Assembly (NCBI GenBank): GCA_963794265.1
Contig: CAWCDJ010000006.1
Span: forward strand, 18,958-82,957
Reading direction: 5' to 3'
Source: CAWCDJ01 sp963794265
GTDB taxonomy: Bacteria > Acidobacteriota > Terriglobia > Bryobacterales > Bryobacteraceae
Length of the DNA stretch: 64,000 bases
Shown: one piece after another, positions 32,566 to 41,401 of the stretch
How positions within the stretch are numbered: position 1 is the stretch's first letter
Layout of the letters: every line of letters starts with the position of its first letter
The notes under the pieces: model-generated
Databases searched by the model: none
Told to the model about the DNA's origin: nothing
Seen by the model: the letters and a program-made list of their open reading frames with translations, nothing else
Made by a program: the position numbers and the translations under genes

Positions 32566-35030
32566 TATGAGGAGCGAAGCGCCCGCAGGGGGTCCAGCGC
32601 CGCAGCCCGGCGCGCGGGCAGGTAGCAGGCTGCAAGGCTGACGAGCAACAACACCGCCGCGATCGCAATGGATGTCAGCGGGCTGGCCTTTCCCACCGTA
32701 CCCATTCCCGCAGCCAGCGCCGGAGCGGCCCAGATGGAAATCCCAGCGCCCGCTGTGATTCCCGCCGCCGCCAGCACGAGGCCTTGCCTCAAGACCAGCC
32801 CGATTACGCTTGCCCGGGTGGCGCCGACGGCCATCCGGACGCCGATTTCCGGGATCCTGCGGCTGACCGAGTAAGTAATGAGGCCGTAGAGCCCCACCAC
32901 CGCCAGAACCAAGGCCAGCAGCCCCATGGCCGCCACCATTTGCAAAAATTGTAGCCAGGTCTCGCCCGCCCGCTGCCCGACCAGGTAGGCGACGGTCCTG
33001 AGGTTGTAAACGGGCAGGTTGGCGTCGAGCCCGCGGACCAAGCCGCGGAGCGGCGCGGCCAAAGCCGAAGGGTTGCCGGCCGATTCCACGATCAGGGTCA
33101 TGCGGGAGCGCCGGTTCTGCTCGAACGGGACATACACGTACGGCGCGGGCGCTTCGTTGGCGACCAGGTAGCGGCCGGTTCGCGCCACGCCTACGACCTC
33201 CGCCCGAGGCCCGTCCGGGCCGCCGATCCGCAGCCGTTTTCCGATCGGGTCCTGTTTCGGCCAGTAGGTACCGGCAAACTGCTGGTTGACGATCGCGACG
33301 AGGCGGGATCCTGCGCGGTCCGCCGCATCGAACGCGCGCCCGCGGAGGATCGCCACGCCCATGGTGCGGAAATAATCCGTTCCGAAAGCCCCTCCGAACA
33401 CAGTGGCCGCCTGCTGCCCTTTTAAGAAACGATACCCTTCCGGAACCACGGTGAGGGTGGATTGCTCGGGCGAAAGCGGCAGCGATTCGGCCAGCGTTAC
33501 TTCGGCCACTCCGGGCAAAGCGCGCGCGCCGTCGACGAGTTTCCGGTAGAATTCGTAGGCCTGCTCCGGCGTGTACCGAAGCGACGGCGGATTGGTATCG
33601 AAGCTGATCCGGTGATCGGTGCGAAATCCCGGGTCGATGACGCGCATCTGCCGGAAGGCGTCCACGAACATGCCGCAGGCGACCAGCACCACCATGGCCA
33701 GCGCGAGCTGAGCCACGACGAGCAGATTGCGGCCGGCCATTCGCGTGCGTCCCGCCGGAACTCCTCCCGATGTTCTCAACGCCAGGGCGAGCGAGCGGCG
33801 GGCAATCTGAACGGCCGGGGCGAGGCCGAAAAGCACCGCGCTCCCCAGCGCTGCCGCCATGCTGAAGAGCACGACCCGGAAATCCATCTCGGCGCCGAGA
33901 ATAGAAGGGATGTCGCTCGGGACCGACATCGTATTCAGGAACTGAACTCCACCGTATGCAATCTCCAGGCCTGCCGCCCCGCCCAGCAGCGCCAGGAGCA
34001 GGCTCTCGGTCATCAGCTGCCGTACAAGGCGCGCGTGCCCCGCTCCGATCGCCAGCCGGATCGCCATTTCGCGCCCGCGTGCGCCGGCCCTCGCCAGCAG
34101 CAGGTTGGCGACATTGGTGCAGGCGATGAGCAGGACGAGCGCCACCAGCCCCATCAGCATGGTCGCCAGGGAGAGCAGTTGCGGCGATTGTTGAATGCGC
34201 GTCTCGAGTTCGGTGCGAACCGTCATCCGCCGGTTGGCGTCGGCCTTCGGATACTGGAGAGCGAGATCGCGGCCGATGGTTTCGAGTTCAGCCTGGGCCG
34301 ATGCACGGGTCGCCTTATGGTTCAGCCGTCCTCGAACGATCAGTTGCCTGCGTTCGCGCTCTTCCAGCGGGTCGGCGGCCGCGCCTGCCAGCCTCTGCGC
34401 CATGGCGAGGGGCACGTAGATGGTGGGCCGGATGAAACGGTCAAGTCCGGTGAAGTAGCGGGGGGTCACGCCGACGATGGTGAACGCGATGCCGTTGATC
34501 CGTAGTTCCCGTCCGATCGCGGCGGGGTCCGCGGCATATTCGGTCTGCCAGAAGTCGTAGCTCAGCATGGCCACGGGCCGCCCGGGCTGTGCGGATTCAT
34601 CGGGACGAAAAGTGCGGCCGAGGGTTGGTGCGATCTCCAGCACGTCGAAGAAGTTGTCGCTCACCAGTGCGGCAAGGCGCATGCGCGGCGGGGCGGAAGC
34701 ATCCCGCGAGGCTCCCACCGGTGTGTTGCGGTACGCGGCCGTCCCGGAGAAAGACCGGCTGCGGGCGCGCAGGTCGCGGTAGTCCGGATAGGACATCCCT
34801 TCGAACGGATTTCCGGGCGTGCTGTTGGTGAGGTTCAGGATTTCGGACGGCCGGTGTACGGGCAACGGGCGGAAGATCAGGGCGTCGGCGAAACTGAAGA
34901 TCGCGCCGTTGGCCCCGATGCCGCCGGCCAGCGACAGCACCGCTACCGCTACGAACCCGGGACTCCGGCGAAAGGTCCGAATGGCATACCGGACATCCGC
35001 GAAAACGCCCTCCAGCCTGGTGAAGATCAT
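32565..35030 (-). CDS. ADOP-type ABC transporter permease (MacB/FtsX family)
   Basis: An 821-residue product. I start at ATG 35030 ('MIFTRLEGVFADVRYAIRTFRRSPGF'; the opening is typical for the family) because the longer upstream frame overlaps the TPR gene. The layout is two MacB-like periplasmic domains and two FtsX permease modules: 'FVAVAVLSLAGGIGANGAIFSFADALIF' early, 'VALVLLIACTNVANLLLARAGARGREMAIRLAIGAGHARL' in the middle and a second FtsX block near the C-terminus ('YSVSRRIPEIGVRMAVGA'). Duplicated orphan permeases of this kind are abundant in Acidobacteria and lack an adjacent ATPase, as here. Cargo is unknown. Confidence 0.9.
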   Translation of the reverse strand: MIFTRLEGVFADVRYAIRTFRRSPGFVAVAVLSLAGGIGANGAIFSFADALIFRPLPVHRPSEILNLTNSTPGNPFEGMSYPDYRDLRARSRSFSGTAAYRNTPVGASRDASAPPRMRLAALVSDNFFDVLEIAPTLGRTFRPDESAQPGRPVAMLSYDFWQTEYAADPAAIGRELRINGIAFTIVGVTPRYFTGLDRFIRPTIYVPLAMAQRLAGAAADPLEERERRQLIVRGRLNHKATRASAQAELETIGRDLALQYPKADANRRMTVRTELETRIQQSPQLLSLATMLMGLVALVLLIACTNVANLLLARAGARGREMAIRLAIGAGHARLVRQLMTESLLLALLGGAAGLEIAYGGVQFLNTMSVPSDIPSILGAEMDFRVVLFSMAAALGSAVLFGLAPAVQIARRSLALALRTSGGVPAGRTRMAGRNLLVVAQLALAMVVLVACGMFVDAFRQMRVIDPGFRTDHRISFDTNPPSLRYTPEQAYEFYRKLVDGARALPGVAEVTLAESLPLSPEQSTLTVVPEGYRFLKGQQAATVFGGAFGTDYFRTMGVAILRGRAFDAADRAGSRLVAIVNQQFAGTYWPKQDPIGKRLRIGGPDGPRAEVVGVARTGRYLVANEAPAPYVYVPFEQNRRSRMTLIVESAGNPSALAAPLRGLVRGLDANLPVYNLRTVAYLVGQRAGETWLQFLQMVAAMGLLALVLAVVGLYGLITYSVSRRIPEIGVRMAVGATRASVIGLVLRQGLVLAAAGITAGAGISIWAAPALAAGMGTVGKASPLTSIAIAAVLLLVSLAACYLPARRAAALDPLRALRSS

Positions 35031-35031
35031 G

Positions 35032-35991
35032 CTAGTCTCTGACGTACTGGCGGGTGAACCGTTTGGCGAATGCGGCCGGCGGATTGTGCACGGTGACCGT
35101 CGAGGCCTTCCGGTATTGTTCCATCGCCTGGTCTCTTTGCCCAAGTTTTTCGTATGTCATGCCCAGCAGACATTGGATAAAAGCGTCGTTCGTGTTGGCT
35201 TTCCGGAGGTCGGCCAGCGCCGCCTGGTATTCGCCGGTGTAATAGGCAATGTATCCGGTCAGGTAGGGCAGGAATGCGGACTGCTGGCGGTAGAGTTGGG
35301 CGTCGGCGGCTTCGATCTGCGCCAGCGCCGATTTGGCGGCCGCCACGTGCTGCTCCGCTTCCGCTTTGTTCCCGCGCCGGGCGGCCAGCCGCGCGAGCGC
35401 GTGCCCGGTGCGGAATTCCCACAGGGCTTTGCGGCCGGGCGCGATCCCCGGCTCCTTTAGCCCGGCCTCGCGGCCTGCGCGATACCACTTTTCCGCGGTT
35501 GCGAAATCCCCGGAATCGATGCAGACCCGGGCCGCTTCGTTCGCCATCTCGCCTTCCTGGTAAAAGGCGTTGCCCGGCTCGGCGGTCTCGCGAGTCTTCC
35601 AGTAATCGAACACCCTCTGTTCGTAGCTGACGGTATTCCCGCAATCGCCTTCGAAGGCATAAGACATGGCCATGGCCCGTTCGGCGTTGGCCTTCGCCTG
35701 GGGATTGGGAGCAGTGTCGATCGCCTTCTGGAAGTATCGCCTCGCCTCGGCGCCTTTGCCCATTAAATCGAGCACGGTTCCGGCGGCGTTGTTGGCGGAC
35801 GGGGAGTCCGGCGAGTTTTTCAGCTCCTGCCGGTAGATGGCGAGAGCATCCTGAAGTTTCCCCTCGCGCAGCAGCGGCTGGGCTTTCCGCTGCCACTCTG
35901 CCGGCGGTCCGAATCCGCGGCCGGGCTGGGCAAGGGCGGCGCCCAGTAAGATCCAACCGATCAAAATCGAACCAAAACCCGCTCGGAACAT
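35032..35991 (-). CDS. Exported TPR-repeat protein
   Basis: A 319-residue product. I start at ATG 35991 ('MFRAGFGSILIGWILLG', a signal peptide ending 'ALAQPG'); the upstream ATG at 36048 lies inside a terminator hairpin and is unlikely. At least four to five TPR-like helical pairs follow ('LREGKLQDALAIYRQELKNSPDS', 'GAEARRYFQKAIDTAPNP', 'GDFATAEKWYRAGREAG', 'LGQRDQAMEQYRKAS'). It ends one base before the ADOP permease start, so the two are co-transcribed and perhaps partners. The function is otherwise unknown. Confidence 0.8.
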   Translation of the reverse strand: MFRAGFGSILIGWILLGAALAQPGRGFGPPAEWQRKAQPLLREGKLQDALAIYRQELKNSPDSPSANNAAGTVLDLMGKGAEARRYFQKAIDTAPNPQAKANAERAMAMSYAFEGDCGNTVSYEQRVFDYWKTRETAEPGNAFYQEGEMANEAARVCIDSGDFATAEKWYRAGREAGLKEPGIAPGRKALWEFRTGHALARLAARRGNKAEAEQHVAAAKSALAQIEAADAQLYRQQSAFLPYLTGYIAYYTGEYQAALADLRKANTNDAFIQCLLGMTYEKLGQRDQAMEQYRKASTVTVHNPPAAFAKRFTRQYVRD

Positions 35992-36006
35992 GCGAGAAAT
36001 TATCTC

Positions 36007-36044
36007 ATAAAAGAAAAACGGGGCAGGTCGAAAAACCTGCCCCG
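36007..36044 (-). terminator. Rho-independent terminator of the TonB-receptor gene
   Basis: CGGGGCAGGT (36019-36028) pairs with ACCTGCCCCG (36035-36044) around a 6-base loop. On the minus strand the hairpin is followed by 'tttttctttt', a clear T-tract. It lies 25 bases after the receptor stop and separates it from the TPR gene. Confidence 0.85.
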
Positions 36045-36068
36045 GCAAAGCTCTTACGATGGACTCGC

Positions 36069-39000
36069 TTAGAAATGGAGCCGGAGACCGAACTCCATCT
36101 GTCGCGGCGTATTGGCCTGGCCCGAGACCACGCCGAAGGTGGCGGGGCTATCCAGGCTGAGGCTGGGATTCGAGGGCTGGAAATGATTCAGCACATTCGT
36201 GATCTGGAAGCTGAAAGTCGCTCCGACGCGCTCCTTCCAGCTGAAGTCCTTGGTGATCTGTGCATCCACGTTCCAGGTTGGGAATCCGCGGAGGTTGCCG
36301 TTTCCGCCGCCGTTCGTGTCGTAGCCGAGTACCAGGCGGCGAAATTCGCCGTAAACTCCGTTCGGGTCGGAAAACATGTTGATCCCCGAACCGCCCTTTG
36401 CCGCGTTTCCGTTCACGCCGGCGCCGCTTGCCACGCTCACGTTGTAGTTGGCGGAATTGCCGCCCGTGAACGGAACCAGCAGCGGAGCGTTTTCATGCCC
36501 GTTGGTGTTGCCCGAGCTGCAGTTGATCTCGCCGAACGACTGGCAGTTCGAATTGGCGCCGCCGTTGATGCTGACCGCCAGCGGCACGCCGCTCTGAGCC
36601 GTAAACAGCGGCGCGAAATTCCAGCCGCCGAATGCCTGCTTGATCAGTCCGTGGCCGTGAATAATGCTGCTCGTGCTCCAATACATCGTCAGGTTGTACA
36701 CGAAGCGGATGTCGAACGGCTGCGGACCGTACATGGATTGAAGATCCCAGGGGTTCAGCGCCGTGTATGAGCTGGTGGACTGGGTATAAGCGCCGGTGCC
36801 GAGCGAGCGGTTCCAGGTGAAGTTGGAGACCGCCGTGAGCCCGTGCCAGTCGCGGAACTTCAAAGAGAAGAAGGCTCCGTTGTAATTGGACCAGCCATCG
36901 CTGTTGATCAGCTCGAACGAGGACATCTGCGCCTGCCCTCCGGCCAGCGCGGCGCTGGGCATCGTACGGCCCAGAGTCCAGCTCGAAAGCTTGCTCATCG
37001 CGGACCACATGTCGTAAACGCGGGTGGTGGTAATGTTGCTCTTCTGGCTGGTCGCAATCATGGACGTGCAATTCGCGTATCCGGTGCAGTTGCCGCCGAA
37101 CGCCGATTCAAAGAAAGGCTGCGATGCGACGGCGGACGGGCTGACGCCGGACCAGAGCTGCCAGTAAACGTTCGCGAACGCCTGGGAAAAGCTCTGTCCG
37201 TTGAGTGTGGTCATGAACGGAACCGCATCGACGTTGGTCTGCTGGAACTCATTCCGCAGGATGCGGCCGATGTAGCCGACCTCGAAACTGAGATGGCTCG
37301 AAATCTCGCGCTGGATGGTCAGGTCGAACTGGTCGGAGCGGTTCGGCTTCAGGTTCGGATCGAGTCCGGAGCCGTCGCCGGCGGCCGCGTTGACGCCGCC
37401 CGGATAGTACGGCTGGACCAGGTTCTGCGAGAGCGCGGGCAGAGGAGCTACGTTGCCGTCCGCGCCGATGCGGAAAGCCGTGGAGGGATTCGCGCCGCCC
37501 GGCCCGAGGCAGGAGTTGCCATTGACCGGAGTGTTCACCGCGCCGATGCACGATACTGCCTGGCCGAGACCCGTACCAAGGAGTGGCACCAGCACCAGGT
37601 TGACGCCGTTCAGACGGCCGTAAATACGGCTGTAGCCGCCGCGGATCACCGTCTTTCCATGTCCAATCAGCTTGCCGAGAAGGCCGTTGTCCGCGCTGGG
37701 GTTCCACGCGATTGCGGCGCGCGGGCTGAACCCGCCATAGAACGGATTGAAGGGGTACTTGTTGCCGCTTCCCACGTTCTTAACCGTCGCGAAGCCGATG
37801 ACGGGGTTATACGTCGGGCTGGACGTCTGTCCGGACAACGCCGCGCGCTCGCGGGCCTGCAGGTAGGAATCCAGGCTGATCGCGTTGCCCGACTGGTCCA
37901 CCAGTTGGACCTGCTTGCCGTTGATTTCGTACGGCGGCATCTCGATCTGGTAGCTCATCCCATAAGTCAGCGTGAACGTCGGCTTCATGTGCCAGGTATC
38001 GCTGTAGTAGACGCTGTAATACGGAATGATGCTCTGGTCGTACATGTACGACCCCGGCGGCTGTAGCGTGAGGTTCTGGCCGGCGCGCGTATACAGATTC
38101 TGCGGCTGGGATACGATGCCGAGCACATCGTTGTAGAGCGTGTTGTAGGTCGAGATCTGGCTCGCGGCGACACCCGCGGGGATGTACTGCGTGGGCAGCG
38201 TCACGCCCGAACCCGAGTTGACCTGGTAGACCGGCGAGTTCATGATGCCGACGCCGTTATCGTTGCGCAGATGGTAGTCGAAGTCGCGCTGGTACGTGCC
38301 GCCGAATTGGAACAGGTGGTTGCCCCGGATCATCGTCAGGTCGTCGCGAAGCACCTTGTCCTGGCCGTCCCAGAAGCGCTGGCGGGCGTCCTGCGCGTCT
38401 ACGTTGTACGGGATCAGGGCGTTCGAGTTGTCGGAGTTGATCTCGAGCGCGCCGCCGAGGCCCGGCAGCTGCGGCGGAGCCGCGGAGGTGCTCCACTGCC
38501 AGAAGTTTCGCAGGTAATTGAAGCGGAAATCGTTGGTGATGGTCGGGGTGATGCTTGAAGTCAAGCCGGCGACCCAGTACGAGGGTTGCTGGGGCCGGAC
38601 GGATTTGGCCGAGTAGGTGCCCAGCGTATCGCCCGGCAGCACGCCTCCGAAATCGGTCTGTGTGCTGGCGAGCTGCGTCAGCTTGTAATCGCGATAGCTG
38701 ACGAAGAACCGGTTCTTGTCGCCGAAATCGTGATCGATCCGGCCGACGAAGATGTTCGAGCTCAGCGGGAGCGCGGCCGTGCCAAGGTACCCCTGGGTGT
38801 TGACGGTATCGCCGGCCTGCGGATCGTTCGGAAGCGGCATCTGCTTGTTCCAGATCTGAGAGACGATCGGGTTTAAACCGAGACCGCGCGGATCGCAGGT
38901 ACCGCCCGGGCAGACCGCCGGATTGTACGTCACGCCGTTGTAGGTCACCGGGGTCGGGTTCAGATTGTAGGCCTGATACTTGCCGGTGGAATCCTGAACC

Positions 39001-40022
39001 TGGATGACGCCGAGGCGCATCAGCGGGGTCGGCACCAACCGGTCGAGAGTGGTGACCTGCGGATAGCGGCGCCCTTCATAGTTGAAGAAGAAGAAGGTTT
39101 TTCCTCCGAGAACGGGCTTCGGGATGAGTTGGCCGCCCAGGGACCCGCCGAAGCGGTTCTGGTGGCTGATCGGAATCGGCGTGGAGGCGCCGTTCTTCAG
39201 CGTGTGATTGTTCTTCCACGTGTTCGCGCCGCCCACGTTCGAGGAGAAGTAATACTCATAGAGCGAACCGTGCCACTGGTTGGTGCCGCGCTTGGTCACC
39301 ATGGCGACCTGTCCGCCGGCGGCGCCGTTGAAGTCGGCCGTCTGGTTATTGGTGCCGACCTTGAATTCTTCGATGGACTCGATCGGCGTCGGGATCACGC
39401 CCGAAGGCGTGCCGCCCGCGCCACCCGCGGTGTTGCCGCTGGCGTTGGTGTAGACGGCGTTATTGCCGTCCATGTCGGACGAGTTGTTGCCGCCGTCCAA
39501 CTGGTACATGTTCTGGTCGGCAACCGCGCCTGCCACCTGGCCGGTCGGCAGCACGCCCGGCTGCAGCGTGTAGAACGAATTCGCGTCGCGGCCGAGAGTC
39601 GGGAGGGAGGCGAGTTGCTGTCCCGTGATGGTCTGCCCCACGGTGGCGTTCATGGTCTGCAACTCGGATCCCGCGGCGGCCGTGACCTCTACGGTGGTTG
39701 TCGTGGCTCCGATGGAGAGTGCCGCGTTGATCGTGACGGCTATACCTACCGAAACCTGCTGCCGGCTCACTTTGAAGGCGGTGAAGCCGTCCTTGGTCAC
39801 GGTGATGTCGTAAATTCCCGATGGCACGCTGACGAAGATGTAACGTCCCGCTTCGTTCGTGACTGTGGACTGCGTTGAGTTGGTCGAGGCTTCAAACAGC
39901 TTGACCTCGGCCCCTGGAATGGCTGCATTTTGCTGGTCGGTGACCTGTCCGGAGACCGACCCGGTTGTGGTCACCTGCGACCACGCCGGAACCGCCGGGG
40001 AAAGCAACAGCCCGGCCAACAT
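36069..40022 (-). CDS. TonB-dependent receptor, Oar-like, with carboxypeptidase-regulatory domain
   Basis: A 1317-residue product as annotated from ATG 40022. The mature N-terminus 'SVSGQVTDQQNAAIPGAEV' is a CarboxypepD_reg/CNA-B-like domain (about 20-105), followed by a plug ('QLASLPTLGRDANSFYTLQPGV') and a very long outer-membrane beta-barrel ending in 'MEFGLRLHF' with the C-terminal Phe typical of outer-membrane proteins. Such receptors are expanded in Solibacter-like genomes and import polymers or siderophores by TonB. The start is odd: the signal peptide is short (begins 'MLAGLLLSPAVPAWS'), and a strong ribosome site with ATG lies at 40094-40107 but out of frame. The true N-terminus may be longer and frameshifted. 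Confidence 0.9.
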   Translation of the reverse strand: MLAGLLLSPAVPAWSQVTTTGSVSGQVTDQQNAAIPGAEVKLFEASTNSTQSTVTNEAGRYIFVSVPSGIYDITVTKDGFTAFKVSRQQVSVGIAVTINAALSIGATTTTVEVTAAAGSELQTMNATVGQTITGQQLASLPTLGRDANSFYTLQPGVLPTGQVAGAVADQNMYQLDGGNNSSDMDGNNAVYTNASGNTAGGAGGTPSGVIPTPIESIEEFKVGTNNQTADFNGAAGGQVAMVTKRGTNQWHGSLYEYYFSSNVGGANTWKNNHTLKNGASTPIPISHQNRFGGSLGGQLIPKPVLGGKTFFFFNYEGRRYPQVTTLDRLVPTPLMRLGVIQVQDSTGKYQAYNLNPTPVTYNGVTYNPAVCPGGTCDPRGLGLNPIVSQIWNKQMPLPNDPQAGDTVNTQGYLGTAALPLSSNIFVGRIDHDFGDKNRFFVSYRDYKLTQLASTQTDFGGVLPGDTLGTYSAKSVRPQQPSYWVAGLTSSITPTITNDFRFNYLRNFWQWSTSAAPPQLPGLGGALEINSDNSNALIPYNVDAQDARQRFWDGQDKVLRDDLTMIRGNHLFQFGGTYQRDFDYHLRNDNGVGIMNSPVYQVNSGSGVTLPTQYIPAGVAASQISTYNTLYNDVLGIVSQPQNLYTRAGQNLTLQPPGSYMYDQSIIPYYSVYYSDTWHMKPTFTLTYGMSYQIEMPPYEINGKQVQLVDQSGNAISLDSYLQARERAALSGQTSSPTYNPVIGFATVKNVGSGNKYPFNPFYGGFSPRAAIAWNPSADNGLLGKLIGHGKTVIRGGYSRIYGRLNGVNLVLVPLLGTGLGQAVSCIGAVNTPVNGNSCLGPGGANPSTAFRIGADGNVAPLPALSQNLVQPYYPGGVNAAAGDGSGLDPNLKPNRSDQFDLTIQREISSHLSFEVGYIGRILRNEFQQTNVDAVPFMTTLNGQSFSQAFANVYWQLWSGVSPSAVASQPFFESAFGGNCTGYANCTSMIATSQKSNITTTRVYDMWSAMSKLSSWTLGRTMPSAALAGGQAQMSSFELINSDGWSNYNGAFFSLKFRDWHGLTAVSNFTWNRSLGTGAYTQSTSSYTALNPWDLQSMYGPQPFDIRFVYNLTMYWSTSSIIHGHGLIKQAFGGWNFAPLFTAQSGVPLAVSINGGANSNCQSFGEINCSSGNTNGHENAPLLVPFTGGNSANYNVSVASGAGVNGNAAKGGSGINMFSDPNGVYGEFRRLVLGYDTNGGGNGNLRGFPTWNVDAQITKDFSWKERVGATFSFQITNVLNHFQPSNPSLSLDSPATFGVVSGQANTPRQMEFGLRLHF

Positions 40023-40093
40023 CGTCGTGAACCCCAGTAAACTCCCGAAACGTAGACTCCGAAACGTAAACGCCTGAAACTATCCCTGAAGCG

Positions 40094-40107
40094 CATCTCC
40101 CCTCCTT
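40094..40107 (-). promoter_or_regulatory. Ribosome binding site and ATG out of frame with the receptor gene
   Basis: On the minus strand AAGGAGGGG (40107-40099) is followed 2 bases later by ATG (40096-40094). That start opens another frame ('MRFRDSFRRLRFG') that ends within the receptor. The receptor frame itself is open from 40083 without an ATG until 40022 and reads 'RSLRFGSLLGFTT' just before it, as a normal signal-peptide N-region would. The distance from this ATG to the stop is off by one base from a multiple of three. Confidence 0.5.
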
Positions 40108-40406
40108 GTGGGTTTTGCATGCACGAATCCGGCAGCGAGCAAACACGGCTGCTTTGTTCGACAGACAGAAAGTTGTATCCCTGATCTATGCCCGTGAATC
40201 GTCGCCCCGTTGGAAAATTCTCCAATGGCAGGGTTACAGATTTTAGATAATGGGGCAATTTTACGGCTGCCGAAATAGGGAAGTCAAGCGGAATGAGATC
40301 AAAATATTGAATCTCGGGTATCAGCCCCACTTCCGCCCGGAGGCGCCGTTTACAGGCCTTTACGTTCGTCCGGCGTACCGGGGCATCACAAGTGTAGAGG
40401 CAAAAG
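40108..40406. other. Divergent intergenic region
   Basis: It separates the receptor (minus strand) from the Tyr-rich genes (plus strand) and should contain both promoters. A small hairpin 'TTGGA...TCCAA' lies near 40210-40227. No gene is supported. Confidence 0.4.
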
Positions 40407-40829
40407 ATGCTGAGAAATATTGGCATTCCAGCTTTAGCTCTCGGTGCTTTGCTGGTGTTTGCGGCACCAAAGCCGGCCGATGCCAAGGCCCGGGTTGGCG
40501 TATACGTCGGCGTGCCTGGCTATGCCTATTCCGCCCCATATGGCTACGCGTACCCCTACGGGTACAGTTATCCCGATGGCTCTCCGTATAGCTACACATA
40601 TCCCTACTCATATGCTTACCCCTATGGGTATCCGTATGCATATTCGTACGCATACCCGTATGGTTATTACGGACCCACATTCGGGTTCGGTTTCGGCGGG
40701 CACGACTGGGACGATCATTACCGCGGCGGCTTTTATGGAGGCCGGGGGTTTCACGGCGGCGGAGGGTTTCACGGTGGCGGTCACTTCGGTGGGGGGCACG
40801 GCGGCGGACACGGTGGCGGGCACCGGTAA
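40407..40829 (+). CDS. Secreted Tyr/Pro-rich and Gly/His-rich low-complexity protein, copy 1
   Basis: A 140-residue product from ATG 40407 ('tagaggcaaaag' upstream). A signal peptide ('LGALLVFAAPKPADA') is followed by a repeat zone built from 'YPYGY', 'YAYP' and 'YSY' units (about residues 37-90), then 'FGFGFGGHDWDDHY' and a Gly/His tail ('GGGHGGGHGGGHR'). Tyr/Pro repeats suggest an extracellular fibrous or adhesive material and the His-rich tail suggests metal binding. These roles are inference. Its signal peptide matches that of the next gene, so the two are tandem paralogues. Confidence 0.75.
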   Translation: MLRNIGIPALALGALLVFAAPKPADAKARVGVYVGVPGYAYSAPYGYAYPYGYSYPDGSPYSYTYPYSYAYPYGYPYAYSYAYPYGYYGPTFGFGFGGHDWDDHYRGGFYGGRGFHGGGGFHGGGHFGGGHGGGHGGGHR

Positions 40830-40877
40830 TGAGGAGTTTGGCGGTTTGATTGCGTAAAACAAAAATAGGAGGGAAGA

Positions 40878-41228
40878 ATGTTCAAGAAACTGGGTATCCC
40901 GGTATTTGCGTTGGCTGCGCTTTTGGCGTTTGCCGTTCCGCATCCCGCTAAGGCGGGGGGCGGTGTGCATTTCGGGATCACGCTCGGCAACCCCGCTTAC
41001 GGTTACGATTATCCAGTCCCTTACGATGCTTATCCGGCTCCGTACTCCTATTCCTACTCTTATCCCTACTACGAGTATCCATATACGTATGCCACGCCCT
41101 ATTTTGGTGGTCACGAGCATTACGAGCATCACGGCCACTATGAGCGTGGGGGCGAGGCTCATCGCTCTGCGGGCGAGCATCACGGCGGCCACGAGCATGG
41201 CGGCGGCCACGGCCACGGCAAGCACTAA
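40878..41228 (+). CDS. Secreted Tyr-rich, His-rich low-complexity protein, copy 2
   Basis: A 116-residue product; ATG 40878 follows 'aggagggaag', a strong ribosome site. The signal peptide ('VFALAALLAFAVPHPAKA') is nearly the same as copy 1. Then come 'YSYSYSYPYYEYPYTYATPY' and a His/Gly/Glu tail ('HEHYEHHGHYE', 'HGGHEHGGGHGHGKH'). The His-rich tail could bind Ni, Zn or Cu. The 3' end of this gene is duplicated just downstream (41308-41397). Confidence 0.75.
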   Translation: MFKKLGIPVFALAALLAFAVPHPAKAGGGVHFGITLGNPAYGYDYPVPYDAYPAPYSYSYSYPYYEYPYTYATPYFGGHEHYEHHGHYERGGEAHRSAGEHHGGHEHGGGHGHGKH

Positions 41229-41232
41229 CGCG

Positions 41233-41399
41233 GCCTGCGCCGCGGAAGGTCCGGCAGCTTCATTTACGAATACGCGCGTGGGCTCTTCGGCGATGCCTTG
41301 CTGGAATCGGCGGGCGAGGCTCACCGCTCTGCGGGCGGGCATCACGGCGGCGGCCATGAGCATGGCGGCCGCGGCCATGGCAAGCACTAACGCGAGTTG
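41233..41399. repeat. Decayed chimeric tandem duplication
   Basis: Bases 41308-41397 repeat the 3' end of the Tyr/His-rich gene (41147-41232) with a few changes, including 'caagcactaacgcg'. Bases about 41235-41307 repeat, with an internal deletion of about 50 bases, the region 41436-41565, which is the 3' end of the next minus-strand gene ('ccggcagcttcat', 'cttgctggaatcggcgg'). So a tandem duplication once spanned the junction of both genes and has decayed. No intact gene remains here. Confidence 0.7.
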
Positions 41400-41401
41400 A
41401 C

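Noticed and set aside
36049..36060. Upstream ATG (36048) as start of the TPR protein
   Set aside because: It lies next to and within the terminator hairpin of the receptor gene, and the ATG at 35991 gives a proper signal peptide.
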